A stretch of DNA of 64,000 nucleotides from Egicoccus sp. AB-alg2 (GTDB lineage Bacteria; Actinomycetota; Nitriliruptoria; Nitriliruptorales; Nitriliruptoraceae). The translations under genes and the position numbers were made by a program. Positions 1 to 8,439 of the stretch are shown here, piece by piece (position 1 is the first letter of the stretch; every line of letters begins with the position of its first letter). Location of the stretch: NCBI RefSeq assembly GCF_041821065.1, contig NZ_JBGUAX010000004.1, forward strand, positions 186,001-250,000, read 5' to 3'. Under the pieces are notes generated by a model. It saw only the letters and a program-made list of their open reading frames with translations, was not told the DNA's origin and did no database searches.

Positions 1-1
1 G

Positions 2-388
2 TTCCACTACGACACCACGCTGGCGATCGAGCGGATGATCAACACCGGCTTCCTCGACCGCTACCAGCAGCTGTCGATCCTCGGGTCGCACGCAGGGGGC
101 TTTCTGCCCTTCATCGCCGGACGCCTCGACTACCAGCGCGAGTCGCCCGACATCGTGCCGAGCGAGTACCTGCGTCGCATTTACGTCGACGGCATGGCGT
201 TCTCGGACGGTGCCTTCGACCTGACGCTCGAAGTCTTCGGGCCGGACAACGTCCTGTTCGGTTCGGACTACCCGTACGGCGGGCTCGGCGGGATGGAGAA
301 GTTCCTCGCCCTCATCGACGACCGGGTGCCCGAGGCGCACAAGGACGCCGTCCGGGGCGAGACCGCACGCAAGCTGTTCGGGATCTGA
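2..388 (+). CDS. Amidohydrolase family protein, 3' part only
   Basis: The window begins inside this gene: the frame is open from base 2 and ends at TGA 386-388, leaving about 128 C-terminal residues. The stretch LFGSDYPYGG followed by a helix ending ARKLFGI is typical of the C-terminus of the amidohydrolase-2 TIM-barrel family, where the Asp of GSDYP is a conserved active-site residue. Family members hydrolyse or decarboxylate cyclic and aromatic acids (for example resorcylate or 5-carboxyvanillate decarboxylases), which would suit this aromatic-catabolism region. The N-terminal metal-binding HxH motif lies outside the window, so the exact reaction cannot be called. A 145-base gap with no clear terminator separates it from the next gene. 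Confidence 0.8.
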   Translation, partial: FHYDTTLAIERMINTGFLDRYQQLSILGSHAGGFLPFIAGRLDYQRESPDIVPSEYLRRIYVDGMAFSDGAFDLTLEVFGPDNVLFGSDYPYGGLGGMEKFLALIDDRVPEAHKDAVRGETARKLFGI

Positions 389-533
389 TCCCGAGCACGA
401 CCTCGTCAGCAGCCTGGCGAGCACCACACGATCCACCTCGCCTTCCTGGCAGACGGGCGGCGAGTCGAGAGCACGGGACCCACTGGGAGCGGCACGGCAG
501 CGGACACGCGCCGGGTCGGACAGGGAGAGACAG

Positions 534-1640
534 ATGCGCACATCCAAGAAGCTCGCGCTGTTGGCCGCCGTGGGCCTCACCCTCGCGGCGACCGGGTGCG
601 GCGGGACCGACGGCGGGGACGCACCGGCCGAGGACGCCGCGACCCAGGAGGAGCCCACGACCGACGCGGGTGACGACGGGGACACGGCCGACGACGGCGC
701 CGAGGGCGAGGCCGCAGGCGGCGATGCCGCGCTCGAGGAGCTCGTGGCGGCGGCCGAGGCCGAGGGCAGCCTGACCTTCTACAGCGTGCCCGACGAGAGC
801 ATCGCCCAGGGCATCGCGGACGAGTTCAGCAGCCGCTACGACATCCAGGTCGACTTCGTCCGGCTCGTCAGCGCCGACCTCGCGCAGCGCTACAGCGCCG
901 AGGCGTCATCGGGCGCTCCGGCCGCCGACCTCATCCTCGTCTCCGACTCGCCGTTCCTCACCGAGGCGTTCGAGGAGAACTGGCTGACGCCGCTCTCCGA
1001 GGCGGGTCTGCCCGACTACGGCGACTTCCCGGAGGAGTTCGTGATCCGTGACGGGGCCTCCGCCATCGTCTCGATCAACCCGACCGTCATCGGTTACAAC
1101 ACCAACGAGGCCGAGGAGCCCGCGGACTGGGACGTGCTGGCCGACCCGGAGAACCGCGGCCGGATCGCGATCTCGGACCCGACCACGTCGGTCGCGAACC
1201 TGTTCTTCTGGGACCTGATCCGCGAGGAGTACGGCGACGACTTCCTGCGCTCGATCGGTGAAAACGACCCGATCTTCACGCCGGGCGCCGTGCCCTCCGC
1301 CCAGGCCGTCGGGGCCGGCGAGGTCATCTACGCCACGCCTGCCGTCAGCGCGATCTACGACAACCTCGCCGGTGAGGGCGCGCCGGTCGCCTACGGCTCG
1401 CCGTCGGTGACGACGGGCTCGGAGATCGCCGTCGGCATCTCCACCGAGGCGGCCAACCCGAACGCGGCGCGGCTGTTCGCCTGGTTCATCATGACCCAGG
1501 AAGGCAACGAACTGCTGACGCTGCCGTACAACACCGCCTCGCCGTACGGCGGCGGCCTCCCGGAGGACTACCGCCGTCCGAACAACGCCGCCCTGGCGAA
1601 CGAGGACCTGATCTACGAACTGCTGGGCGTGAATAACTGA
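534..1640 (+). CDS. ABC transporter substrate-binding lipoprotein, Fbp/family 1 type
   Basis: This 368-residue protein should be the extracellular, lipid-anchored binding protein of the importer whose permease and ATPase lie at 4115-7092. It starts with a lipoprotein signal (basic MRTSKK, hydrophobic core, LAATGC with Cys22) followed by an acidic, low-complexity Asp/Glu/Ala tether to about residue 62. The mature part opens with AEAEGSLTFYSVPDE and contains VIGYNTNEAEEPADW and TTGSEIAVGISTEAANP, as in the FbpA/AfuA-like extracellular solute-binding family 1. That family carries ferric iron but also organic acids and phosphonates. The CoA-transferase and PaaX genes between the transporter parts argue for an organic acid rather than iron here. 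The start has a GGGAGAG ribosome site. Confidence 0.85.
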   Translation: MRTSKKLALLAAVGLTLAATGCGGTDGGDAPAEDAATQEEPTTDAGDDGDTADDGAEGEAAGGDAALEELVAAAEAEGSLTFYSVPDESIAQGIADEFSSRYDIQVDFVRLVSADLAQRYSAEASSGAPAADLILVSDSPFLTEAFEENWLTPLSEAGLPDYGDFPEEFVIRDGASAIVSINPTVIGYNTNEAEEPADWDVLADPENRGRIAISDPTTSVANLFFWDLIREEYGDDFLRSIGENDPIFTPGAVPSAQAVGAGEVIYATPAVSAIYDNLAGEGAPVAYGSPSVTTGSEIAVGISTEAANPNAARLFAWFIMTQEGNELLTLPYNTASPYGGGLPEDYRRPNNAALANEDLIYELLGVNN

Positions 1641-1650
1641 GCCACCCGGG

Positions 1651-1676
1651 GGGCCGCCGCACGTTCGCGGCGGCCC
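1651..1676 (+). terminator. Hairpin after the binding-protein gene
   Basis: GGGCCGCCGC, a 6-base loop ACGTTC, then GCGGCGGCCC form a perfect 10-bp GC stem 10 bases after the stop of the binding-protein gene. No T-run follows, as is common for actinobacterial hairpins. It may end or attenuate transcription, giving more binding protein than the downstream genes. Confidence 0.6.
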
Positions 1677-1748
1677 ACCCGGGCGGCGCCCGCCGCTAGC
1701 GTTGGGTGCGGGGCGGGGCAGGAGCACACGCCGACGGGGAAGAGTTCG

Positions 1749-2651
1749 ATGGTGGGCCAGGGAGCATCGATGACCGACGTTGGGATCCGGGCGGACCGCA
1801 AGGAGGCGCTGCGGCAGTACGCCGCGGAGGGCCTGCGGCCACAGACACTGCTGTTCACGATGCTGGGACACCACGTCGCCGGGCGTGACCTCGCGGTCGC
1901 CTCGGGCACCTTCATCGCGGCGCTCGAGCAGCTCGGGGTCTCCACGCAGGCGGCCCGCTCCACCCTCGCGAGGATGGTCCGTCGTGGCCACCTGCGCCGC
2001 CACCGCGTGGGACGCAAGGCATACTTCACCCTCACCGGCCGCCTGATGACGGTGCTCGAGGAGGGGGCGAACCGGCTGTTCGCGCCGCCGGTGCGCGTGC
2101 AGCCCGAGAACGTGTGGACGCTGCTGAGCTTTTCCATCCCCGAGGACCAGCGCGCCTTCCGGCACAACTTGCGCACGGCGCTGGCCTGGAGCGGGTTCGG
2201 CCTGCTGCGCAACGGCCTGTGGATCGCCCCCGGCGACGTGGACGCGACCGGGATGCTCGACACCCTGGACCTGCACGAACACGTCGAGGTGTTCGTCGCC
2301 CGGCCCGCGCCACCCACCGACCTGCACCGCATCGTCGGCGAAGCGTGGGACCTCGGCGTCATCGCGCAGGAGTACCGGGACTTCCTGCTGCGATGGGGCG
2401 GCGACGACTGGCGGGCCGGCACGACCGCGCTGGCGGCCCAGGTCCGGCTGCTCACCGAGTGGCAGCAGATCCTCGTCGACGACCCGGAGCTCCCGGTCAC
2501 CTACCTGCCGGCCGACTGGCCGGCACTCCGGGCCTACGAGCTGTTCCGCCAGCGTCTCGAGGAGATCGGCGACGACGCCGCTGCCGGGTTCGCGGAGATC
2601 CTCGACGCGCTGCCGCCCGCCGAGCTGCCGGCGCCAGAATCGGCCTCGTAA
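1749..2651 (+). CDS. PaaX-family transcriptional regulator (first of three)
   Basis: This 300-residue protein resembles the PaaX family, whose founding member represses phenylacetate catabolism and is released by an aryl-CoA. An N-terminal winged helix (about residues 25-100, with QAARSTLARMVRRGHLRR followed by the basic wing VGRKAYFTLT) precedes the PaaX central and C-terminal domains, with WTLLSFSIPEDQRAFRHNLR and a C-terminal helical part. Length is as usual for PaaX (about 300). GTG/ATG choices: ATG 1749 has GGGGAAGAG upstream; ATG 1770 also has a GGGAG site, so the start could be 7 codons later. It lies between an importer binding protein and a CoA-transferase and probably responds to the CoA-thioester made there. 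Confidence 0.85.
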   Translation: MVGQGASMTDVGIRADRKEALRQYAAEGLRPQTLLFTMLGHHVAGRDLAVASGTFIAALEQLGVSTQAARSTLARMVRRGHLRRHRVGRKAYFTLTGRLMTVLEEGANRLFAPPVRVQPENVWTLLSFSIPEDQRAFRHNLRTALAWSGFGLLRNGLWIAPGDVDATGMLDTLDLHEHVEVFVARPAPPTDLHRIVGEAWDLGVIAQEYRDFLLRWGGDDWRAGTTALAAQVRLLTEWQQILVDDPELPVTYLPADWPALRAYELFRQRLEEIGDDAAAGFAEILDALPPAELPAPESAS

Positions 2652-2717
2652 CATTCGTCAAGAACGTCGACGCCCGGCAGGAAACTGTGTAACGTTGATG
2701 TCGGGAGGTTGACGACG

Positions 2718-4013
2718 ATGACGTTCCAGGGATCGACAGCCGACGGTGACGAGACGGCCGGGGAGCAGCCGTTGGCGGGCCTTCGGGTCGTCGACCTCAC
2801 GCGTGCCCTGTCGGGCCCGTACGCCACGCTGCTTCTGGCGGGCCTCGGCGCCGAGGTGGTGAAGCTCGAGGAGCCGGTGCACGGCGACCTCGCCCGCGAC
2901 AACAGCCCCTACGTCGGCCGCGACGGCGTGGTGGTCGAGCGGCGGCACGAGGACGACCTGTCGGTCTCGCACCTGTCGCGTGCGCGCGGCAAGTACGGGA
3001 TCGCGGTGGACCTCAAACAGCCCGCGGGTCGCGACGTCTTCTTCGACCTTGTCGCCACCAGCGACGTCGTGGTCGAGAACTTCACCGCCGGCACGGCCGA
3101 CCGGCTCGGGATCGGCTACGGCGCGGCGGCCGAGGTCAATCGCGGGATCGTGTACTGCTCCCTCAGCGGCTTCGGGGCCGGGGCCTCGCAGGGCGCGAAG
3201 GCCATGGACATCCTGATTCAGGCCATGAGCGGCGCGATGTACGCGAGCGGTGCCGAGGGCGAACCGCCGGTGCGACTGGGACTGCCGGTCGCGGACCTGC
3301 TGGCGCCGGTCTTCGGCGTCATCGGCATCCTCGCCGCGTTGCAGCAGCGGGAGCGGACCGGACGCGGCCAGCACGTCGACGTCTCGATGCTCGGCGCGCT
3401 GACGTCGTTCGTGGCGGTCGAGAACTGGCGCGCCATGGAGTTGGCCGGCATGACGCTGCGCACCGGACCGACGCTGCAGCGACTGTGCCCCTTCGGCGTG
3501 TTCCCGTGCCGCGACGGTCACGTCGCGCTGGTCGCCGTGCACGACCCCCTCGCCAACGGGCTGTTCCGCGCGATGGGACGCCCGGAACTCGGCCAAGACG
3601 CACGGTTCGCCACCCGCGACGCGCGGGTGGCCAATGCGAGCGAGCTCGAGGACCTCATTGCCGCCTGGTCGAGCGATCGTGACGTGGCAGAGACGGTGGC
3701 CGCGCTGGAGGCCGAGCGCGTACCGGCCGCCCCGGTCCGTACCCCGATCGACGCCGTCGCGGCACCCGAGGTGGTCGCCCGGGGCGAGACCGATCCGTTG
3801 GTCCATCCAGTGCACGGGGCGCGCGAGGACCTGCGGACCGCGGGCGTCCCGATCCGCTTCTCGGACGCGTCCACGGGGTTCGCGCCGATGTTCCCGACCC
3901 GGGTGGGGGAGCACACTGCGGACGTCCTGAAGCGCCTGTTGGGTTACGACGACGAACGCCTCGCGTCACTGCGCAGCCAAGGGGCGATCGGGCAGGCCGA
4001 CACCGCCGAGTAA
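2718..4013 (+). CDS. Class III (CaiB/BaiF) acyl-CoA transferase
   Basis: This 431-residue enzyme belongs to the formyl-CoA transferase/CaiB family, which moves CoA between carboxylic acids through an aspartyl-CoA intermediate. The N-terminus LAGLRVVDLTRALSGPYAT with GAEVVKLEEP is the family hallmark. The usual catalytic Asp should be the one in KAMDILIQAMSGAM, near residue 160. GRGQHVDVSMLGAL is also typical. Start ATG 2718 was chosen over TTG 2709 because GGGAGG at 2703-2708 is correctly spaced for it. It probably activates the acid imported by the surrounding ABC system, giving the inducer for the adjacent PaaX regulator; the substrate is not visible from sequence. Confidence 0.85.
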   Translation: MTFQGSTADGDETAGEQPLAGLRVVDLTRALSGPYATLLLAGLGAEVVKLEEPVHGDLARDNSPYVGRDGVVVERRHEDDLSVSHLSRARGKYGIAVDLKQPAGRDVFFDLVATSDVVVENFTAGTADRLGIGYGAAAEVNRGIVYCSLSGFGAGASQGAKAMDILIQAMSGAMYASGAEGEPPVRLGLPVADLLAPVFGVIGILAALQQRERTGRGQHVDVSMLGALTSFVAVENWRAMELAGMTLRTGPTLQRLCPFGVFPCRDGHVALVAVHDPLANGLFRAMGRPELGQDARFATRDARVANASELEDLIAAWSSDRDVAETVAALEAERVPAAPVRTPIDAVAAPEVVARGETDPLVHPVHGAREDLRTAGVPIRFSDASTGFAPMFPTRVGEHTADVLKRLLGYDDERLASLRSQGAIGQADTAE

Positions 4014-4027
4014 ATGTCGGCGGACTA

Positions 4028-4056
4028 TTGACGGTCGTCACGCTTCGACGTACTGT
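4028..4056 (+). promoter_or_regulatory. Sigma-70-like promoter before the permease gene
   Basis: TTGACG (4028-4033), a 17-base spacer and TACTGT (4051-4056) match a -35/-10 pair with ideal spacing. They sit just after the CoA-transferase stop and 58 bases before the chosen permease start, so the permease-ATPase pair may have its own promoter. The -35 box would be the first codon if TTG 4028 were used as the start, which argues against that start. Confidence 0.55.
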
Positions 4057-4114
4057 TTCGTACGCGGGTCGCTGGGAGGCCGCGAGGTCGTCGGCCCGTT
4101 GGGAGAGGATGGGC

Positions 4115-5881
4115 ATGGCGACGGCAACGATTCGACCGACGACACCCCTGCAGCGGCTCGGCCTGGCCGTACGCAACCTGTCGCCCTTCGGAACCTTCAG
4201 CGTCGTCCTCGCGCTCGCCCTCGCCGGCCTGGCGATCATCCCGCTCGGTCGCGTCGTACTCGGGCTCTTCTACGTCGACGGTGCCCTCACGCTGGCCCCA
4301 CTGCGGGCGACCCTGGCCGTCCCGGACCTCGCCCGGTTGCTGACCAACACCGTCGTCGCCGTCGCCGTCAGCGGCGTCATCGCGCTGCTCATCGGTGCCG
4401 TGTTCGCCTGGCTGAACGAGCGCACCGACGCCCGCATGGGCTTCGCCACCGACGCGCTGCCGCTGTTGCCGTTCCTCCTGCCCCCCGTCGCCGGCGCCGT
4501 CGGGTGGGTCCTGCTGCTCTCGCCGCGGGCCGGTCTGCTCAATGCGTGGCTGCGCGATTTCCTGGGGCTGTTCGGCATCAACCTCGCCGAGGGGCCCTTC
4601 GACATCCACAGCTGGTACGGGCTGATCGCGATCTACGCGGTCTACCAGGTCCCGTACGCCTTCCTGCTGCTGTCCGCCGGGCTGCGCAACATGGATCCGG
4701 CGCTCGAGGAGCAGTCGCGCATGTCCGGCGCCGGCCTGGTCCGCACGCTGCGCAAGGTCACCCTGCCGGCGATGGCGCCGTCGATGGGTGCCGCCGTGCT
4801 GCTGATGGTGTGGACCGGCTTCGGGATCTTCTCGTTGCCGGCCATCGTCGGCACCCCGGCGGGCATCGACGTCCTCGCCGTGCGCATCGTGCGGCTGCTG
4901 TCGTTCACCTACCCACCGGAGACCGACGTCGCGATCGGCCTGAGCGTCTTCGTCGTGCTCTTCGTCGCCATCGCCTACACGGTCCAGTTGCGGCTGCTGC
5001 GGGCGGGCCGCCATGCGACCGTCGGCGGCAAGGGTCACAAGACCAAGCGCATCGAGCTTGGCCGGTGGCGGTGGCCGGCCCGGCTGCTGATGCTCGCCTA
5101 CGTCATGATCGCGGCCGTGCTGCCCATCGGCGCCCTGGTGCTGGTGTCGCTCAACGGCTTCTGGACGCCCGACATCGCTTGGGGCGACCTGTCGACCGAC
5201 GCGTTCCAGCGGGCCGTGTTCGGCGACCGTGTCACGCAGCGGGCCCTGCGCAACAGCCTGCTGCTCGGCGTCGGCGGCGGCCTGATCGGCATCACCGCGG
5301 CGGCCGTCATCGCCCTGTTCGTTGCCCGGACCCGCAGCACCTTCGCCCGGGTGCTCGACGGTTCGATCAAGCTGCCAGCGGCCATCTCCAACATCGTGAT
5401 CGCCGTGGGTGTGGTCCTGGTCTTCGCCGGACCTCCGTTCCGCCTCGGCGGAACGCTGATCATCCTGTTGATGGGCTATCTCGCCCTGTACATGCCGCAG
5501 GGTTCGGTGGCCGCCGACGCCGCCGCCGGCCAGGTCGGTAAGGAGCTGCCCGAGGCCTCCCACGTGTCGGGTGCGGGTCGTGGGCGGACCTTCCGCAAGG
5601 TCTACCTCCCGCTGATGGTCCCGGGGCTCGTCGCCGGGTGGGCCCTGCTGTTCATCCGCATGGCGGGGGACCTGACGGCCTCGGCGATCCTCGCTGGCAC
5701 CCGCAACCCGGTGGTGGGCTTCCGGATCCTCGAGGTCTACCAAGGCGGCTCCTACGCCATGCTCGCCGCCCTCTCCACGGTGCTCGTCCTTATCACCAGC
5801 ACGGTCCTGGTGCTCGTGACGGCCTATACCCGGCGACGCAGCAAGTGGGGCATCGAAACCAAGATCGGAGGGGTTGGATGA
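4115..5881 (+). CDS. ABC transporter permease, duplicated Fbp/ThiP-type
   Basis: This 588-residue membrane protein is a two-domain permease like FbpB/ThiP, in which both halves of the channel are fused. Each half has about six membrane segments and an EAA loop: LEEQSRMSGAGLVRTLRKV near residue 210 and LPEASHVSGAGRGRTFRKV near residue 485, both of the form that docks onto the ATPase. ATG 4115 is preferred because GGGAGAGG lies 6 bases upstream; ATG 4109 abuts that site, and TTG 4028 would coincide with a promoter box. The stop overlaps the next start as ATGA (5878-5881), so it is translationally coupled to the ATPase. Confidence 0.9.
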   Translation: MATATIRPTTPLQRLGLAVRNLSPFGTFSVVLALALAGLAIIPLGRVVLGLFYVDGALTLAPLRATLAVPDLARLLTNTVVAVAVSGVIALLIGAVFAWLNERTDARMGFATDALPLLPFLLPPVAGAVGWVLLLSPRAGLLNAWLRDFLGLFGINLAEGPFDIHSWYGLIAIYAVYQVPYAFLLLSAGLRNMDPALEEQSRMSGAGLVRTLRKVTLPAMAPSMGAAVLLMVWTGFGIFSLPAIVGTPAGIDVLAVRIVRLLSFTYPPETDVAIGLSVFVVLFVAIAYTVQLRLLRAGRHATVGGKGHKTKRIELGRWRWPARLLMLAYVMIAAVLPIGALVLVSLNGFWTPDIAWGDLSTDAFQRAVFGDRVTQRALRNSLLLGVGGGLIGITAAAVIALFVARTRSTFARVLDGSIKLPAAISNIVIAVGVVLVFAGPPFRLGGTLIILLMGYLALYMPQGSVAADAAAGQVGKELPEASHVSGAGRGRTFRKVYLPLMVPGLVAGWALLFIRMAGDLTASAILAGTRNPVVGFRILEVYQGGSYAMLAALSTVLVLITSTVLVLVTAYTRRRSKWGIETKIGGVG

Positions 5882-7092
5882 CCCGGCGAATCGGCAAGCG
5901 GCCAGCGGGAGCGACCATGACCCACGACACCGACGACGTCCACCTCGACGGGGCACCGGCCGCCGGCGAGGACGCGCCGGTCGTTCGTGTCCGCGGACTG
6001 ACCAAGCGGTTCCAGCGCGCCGACGGCTCGATCGTGAACGCCATCGACGGCGTCGACCTCGACGTCGCGCCCGGCGACTTCATCGTGCTCCTCGGCCCCA
6101 GCGGCTGCGGGAAGACCACCCTGCTGCGCAGCATCGCCGGTCTCGAGCGCCCGGACGGCGGCGAGATCAAGATCCACGGCCGGATGAACTTCTCCGGCGC
6201 GTCGGGCATCGAGGTGCCGCCCGAGCGCCGCGAACTGAGCATGATCTTCCAGTCCTACGCCCTGTGGCCGCACATGACCGCGTTCCAGAACGTCGCCTAC
6301 CCGCTCGAGAGCAAGCGCGGCGGCAAGGTCGGCAAGGACGAGATCGCCCGGCGCGTCCGTCGTGTGCTCGAACTGGTCGGCATCCCCGAACTCGAACGGC
6401 AGTACCCCAACCAGATGAGTGGCGGTCAGCAGCAGCGCGTCGCCCTGGCCCGCGCACTGGTCAACGGTGACGGCCTGGTGCTGTTCGACGAGCCGCTGTC
6501 CAACGTCGACGCCAAGGTGCGCGAACAGCTGCGCGTCGAGCTCGTGACGATGCAGCGCGAGCTCGGCTTCTCGGCCGTGTTCGTCACCCACGACCAGGTC
6601 GAGGCGATGGAGCTTGCGCACCGCATCGCGGTGCTGCGCAACGGCCGCGTCGAGCAGTTCGCGCCGCCGCGGGAGGTCTACGAACGCCCGTCGACCCGGT
6701 ACGTGGCCAACTTCATCGGCACGACCAACGAGCTGGTCGGCACCCTGCGCGAGCGTTCGGCCGACGAGGTCGTGGTCGAGACCGCGCTCGGCGCGGTCGT
6801 CGGCGTCCCCTCGCCCACGTCGCTGGACGCCGGCACCGAGGTGGCGGCGCTGTGGCGTCCGGAACGCTGCCGACTCACCCTGGAGGAGCCCGACACGGTC
6901 AACCGTTGGCGGGCACGGGTGCAGGCGTCGATGTTCGTCGGCTCCCACACCGAGTACCTGGTGCAGGTCGGCGACCGGCGGTTCCGGACCTGGAGCGCGG
7001 ACTCGGACTCGTGGCAGTCCGACACCGACGTGTGGCTGTCCGTCGCCCCGCAGCACGTCCGCGTGCTGGACGCGGGGACGCCCGCGGCCTGA
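5878..7092 (+). CDS. ABC transporter ATP-binding protein with TOBE domain
   Basis: This 404-residue ATPase should energise the permease just upstream. Visible motifs are Walker A GPSGCGKTT (about residues 73-81), the Q-loop MIFQSYALWPHMT, signature MSGGQQQRVALARAL, Walker B LVLFDEPLSNVD and the H-loop FVTHDQVEAM. A C-terminal TOBE region (about 275-404) is typical of the FbpC/PotA/MalK group. The start ATG 5878 overlaps the permease stop and has GGAGGGG upstream. ATG 5917 is a possible later start. The three transporter genes flank PaaX and CaiB-type genes, so the cargo is probably an organic acid. Confidence 0.9.
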   Translation: MTRRIGKRPAGATMTHDTDDVHLDGAPAAGEDAPVVRVRGLTKRFQRADGSIVNAIDGVDLDVAPGDFIVLLGPSGCGKTTLLRSIAGLERPDGGEIKIHGRMNFSGASGIEVPPERRELSMIFQSYALWPHMTAFQNVAYPLESKRGGKVGKDEIARRVRRVLELVGIPELERQYPNQMSGGQQQRVALARALVNGDGLVLFDEPLSNVDAKVREQLRVELVTMQRELGFSAVFVTHDQVEAMELAHRIAVLRNGRVEQFAPPREVYERPSTRYVANFIGTTNELVGTLRERSADEVVVETALGAVVGVPSPTSLDAGTEVAALWRPERCRLTLEEPDTVNRWRARVQASMFVGSHTEYLVQVGDRRFRTWSADSDSWQSDTDVWLSVAPQHVRVLDAGTPAA

Positions 7093-7118
7093 GTTGCTCC
7101 GGCCGCGGCCTGGGCGGG

Positions 7119-8339
7119 TTAGGTCGCGGCGCGGGCGACGAAGCGCATCGGCACGGAGTTGGTGCCCCATTCGGCCCACTTGGCCATCACGATCTCGCCG
7201 TTGCGCTCGAAGTGGGAGCTGCGGCGCAGCGCCTCCTCGAGGGTGATGGTGAACATCATCCGCGCCAGGGGCGCGCCCGGGCAGGTGTGGGTGCCGGCAC
7301 CGAATGCGATGTGGTCCTTGAGGTTCGGACGGTGCAGGCGGAACTCCTCGCCGTCCTCGAACACGGCCTCGTCGCGGTTGGCCGACGTGTAGACCAGCGA
7401 GATCGGTTCGTCCTTGCGGATCAGGGTGTCGCCGATCACGACGTCCTCGCGCGAGGTCCGTGCCATGCCCCGGTAGGGCGTGTACAGGCGCAGGAACTCC
7501 TCCACGGCGGCCGGCACCAGACTCAGGTCTTCACGTAGCTGACGCTGCAATTCGAGGTCCTGTGCGAGGTGGACGAACATCGTGCCGATGAAGACGCTGG
7601 GGGCCACCATGCCGGTGACCAGCAGCTGGCGGACACAGCCGAGCACCAGGTCGGGGGGCAGGGGCTCGCCTTCGAACTCGCCGGCGAGCAGCGCCGTCGT
7701 GAGGTCGTCGGCCGGGTCCATGGGCGCGCGACGACGTTCCTCGATCACCTCGGCGGCGATCTCGTACAGGCGGCGGCTGAGCCGCTTCACCTGCTCGTCG
7801 TCGACGACCTGGATGGCGGCGACGTAGGCGGCGCTGACCTCCTTGATCAGCTCCGACAGCTCACGCGGCAGGTTGAAGAACGCGGCGAACACGTGCGCCG
7901 GGAACTTCTGGGCGTAGTCGACGGCGATGTCGAAAGTCTCGCCCTGGATCAGCCGGTCGAGCAGGTCGACGGCGAAGGTGCGGACGACGGGTTCGAGCTG
8001 GGCCATCTTCTCGCGGGTGAAGAACCGATTGATGATGCGCCGGTAGGCGGTGTGCTCCGGCGGGTCGAAGTGCAGCGGTGGCCGTCGCCCAGTGAAGGCG
8101 AACTTCGGGACCGTGTTCTGCACCGACGTCGTGAACCCGTCCACGTCGCGCAGGACGCGCGTGACGTCCTCGTAGCGGAGCAGCGCCCAGAAGCCGTCGT
8201 AGCTCTGACTGCGGGCGACCGGGCAGGTCCGCCGCATCTCCCGGTAGAGCTTGTGCGCGCTGGTGAACGTCTCGGGGGCGAGTGGGTCGAGGTCGTGCCG
8301 CTCCCGTGCCCGGTCCGCGCTGCCATTGGTGTTCGTCAT
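7119..8339 (-). CDS. Cytochrome P450 (first of two related)
   Basis: This 406-residue soluble P450 carries the haem loop FGAGTHTCPGAPLARM with the ligand Cys near 353, and the K-helix ExxR in VEEFLRLYTPYRG. The I-helix reads LLVTGMVAPSVFIG where P450s normally have A/G-G-x-D/E-T, so the acid-alcohol pair used to split oxygen is missing. The second P450 (13545-14741) shares this oddity and clear sequence similarity throughout. ATG 8339 was chosen over ATG 8369 because GGGAG lies at the right distance. No ferredoxin or reductase gene is nearby. The substrate may be an aromatic acid or ether, given the context, but this is inference. Confidence 0.9.
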   Translation of the reverse strand: MTNTNGSADRARERHDLDPLAPETFTSAHKLYREMRRTCPVARSQSYDGFWALLRYEDVTRVLRDVDGFTTSVQNTVPKFAFTGRRPPLHFDPPEHTAYRRIINRFFTREKMAQLEPVVRTFAVDLLDRLIQGETFDIAVDYAQKFPAHVFAAFFNLPRELSELIKEVSAAYVAAIQVVDDEQVKRLSRRLYEIAAEVIEERRRAPMDPADDLTTALLAGEFEGEPLPPDLVLGCVRQLLVTGMVAPSVFIGTMFVHLAQDLELQRQLREDLSLVPAAVEEFLRLYTPYRGMARTSREDVVIGDTLIRKDEPISLVYTSANRDEAVFEDGEEFRLHRPNLKDHIAFGAGTHTCPGAPLARMMFTITLEEALRRSSHFERNGEIVMAKWAEWGTNSVPMRFVARAAT

Positions 8340-8364
8340 CGCGAGTCTCCCGCCTCGACCACCG

Positions 8365-8410
8365 ATCATAAAGCAAAAACTTGACGGGGGTCCACTTTTG
8401 TGTCAAAGAT
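8365..8410. promoter_or_regulatory. Divergent promoter region with TTGAC-N16-GTCAA dyad
   Basis: Between the P450 and the MFS gene lies an unusually AT-rich patch. On the minus strand TGGACC (8389-8394) and TATGAT (8365-8370) with an 18-base spacer could drive the P450. On the plus strand TTGACG (8381-8386) starts a weaker candidate for the MFS operon. An inverted repeat TTGAC (8381-8385) and GTCAA (8402-8406) overlaps both and could be an operator. Confidence 0.45.
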
Positions 8411-8439
8411 TTCGGTCGCGGGAGTGGCGGGAGGCGAGG

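Noticed and set aside
906-2654. A 582-codon open frame on the minus strand
   Set aside because: It lies opposite the binding-protein and PaaX genes, has Arg/Gly/Val-rich text without domain motifs, and arises from the high GC. Many similar long shadows (for example 4025-5956 minus, 14828-17377 minus beyond pobA, 50268-51875 plus) were dropped for the same reason.
4028-4114. TTG 4028 as start of the permease
   Set aside because: It coincides with a TTGACG -35 box and has no ribosome site; ATG 4115 is well supported.
534-7092. Ferric iron import system
   Set aside because: The families include FbpABC, but PaaX and CoA-transferase genes inside the unit and no iron-linked gene nearby favour an organic acid.
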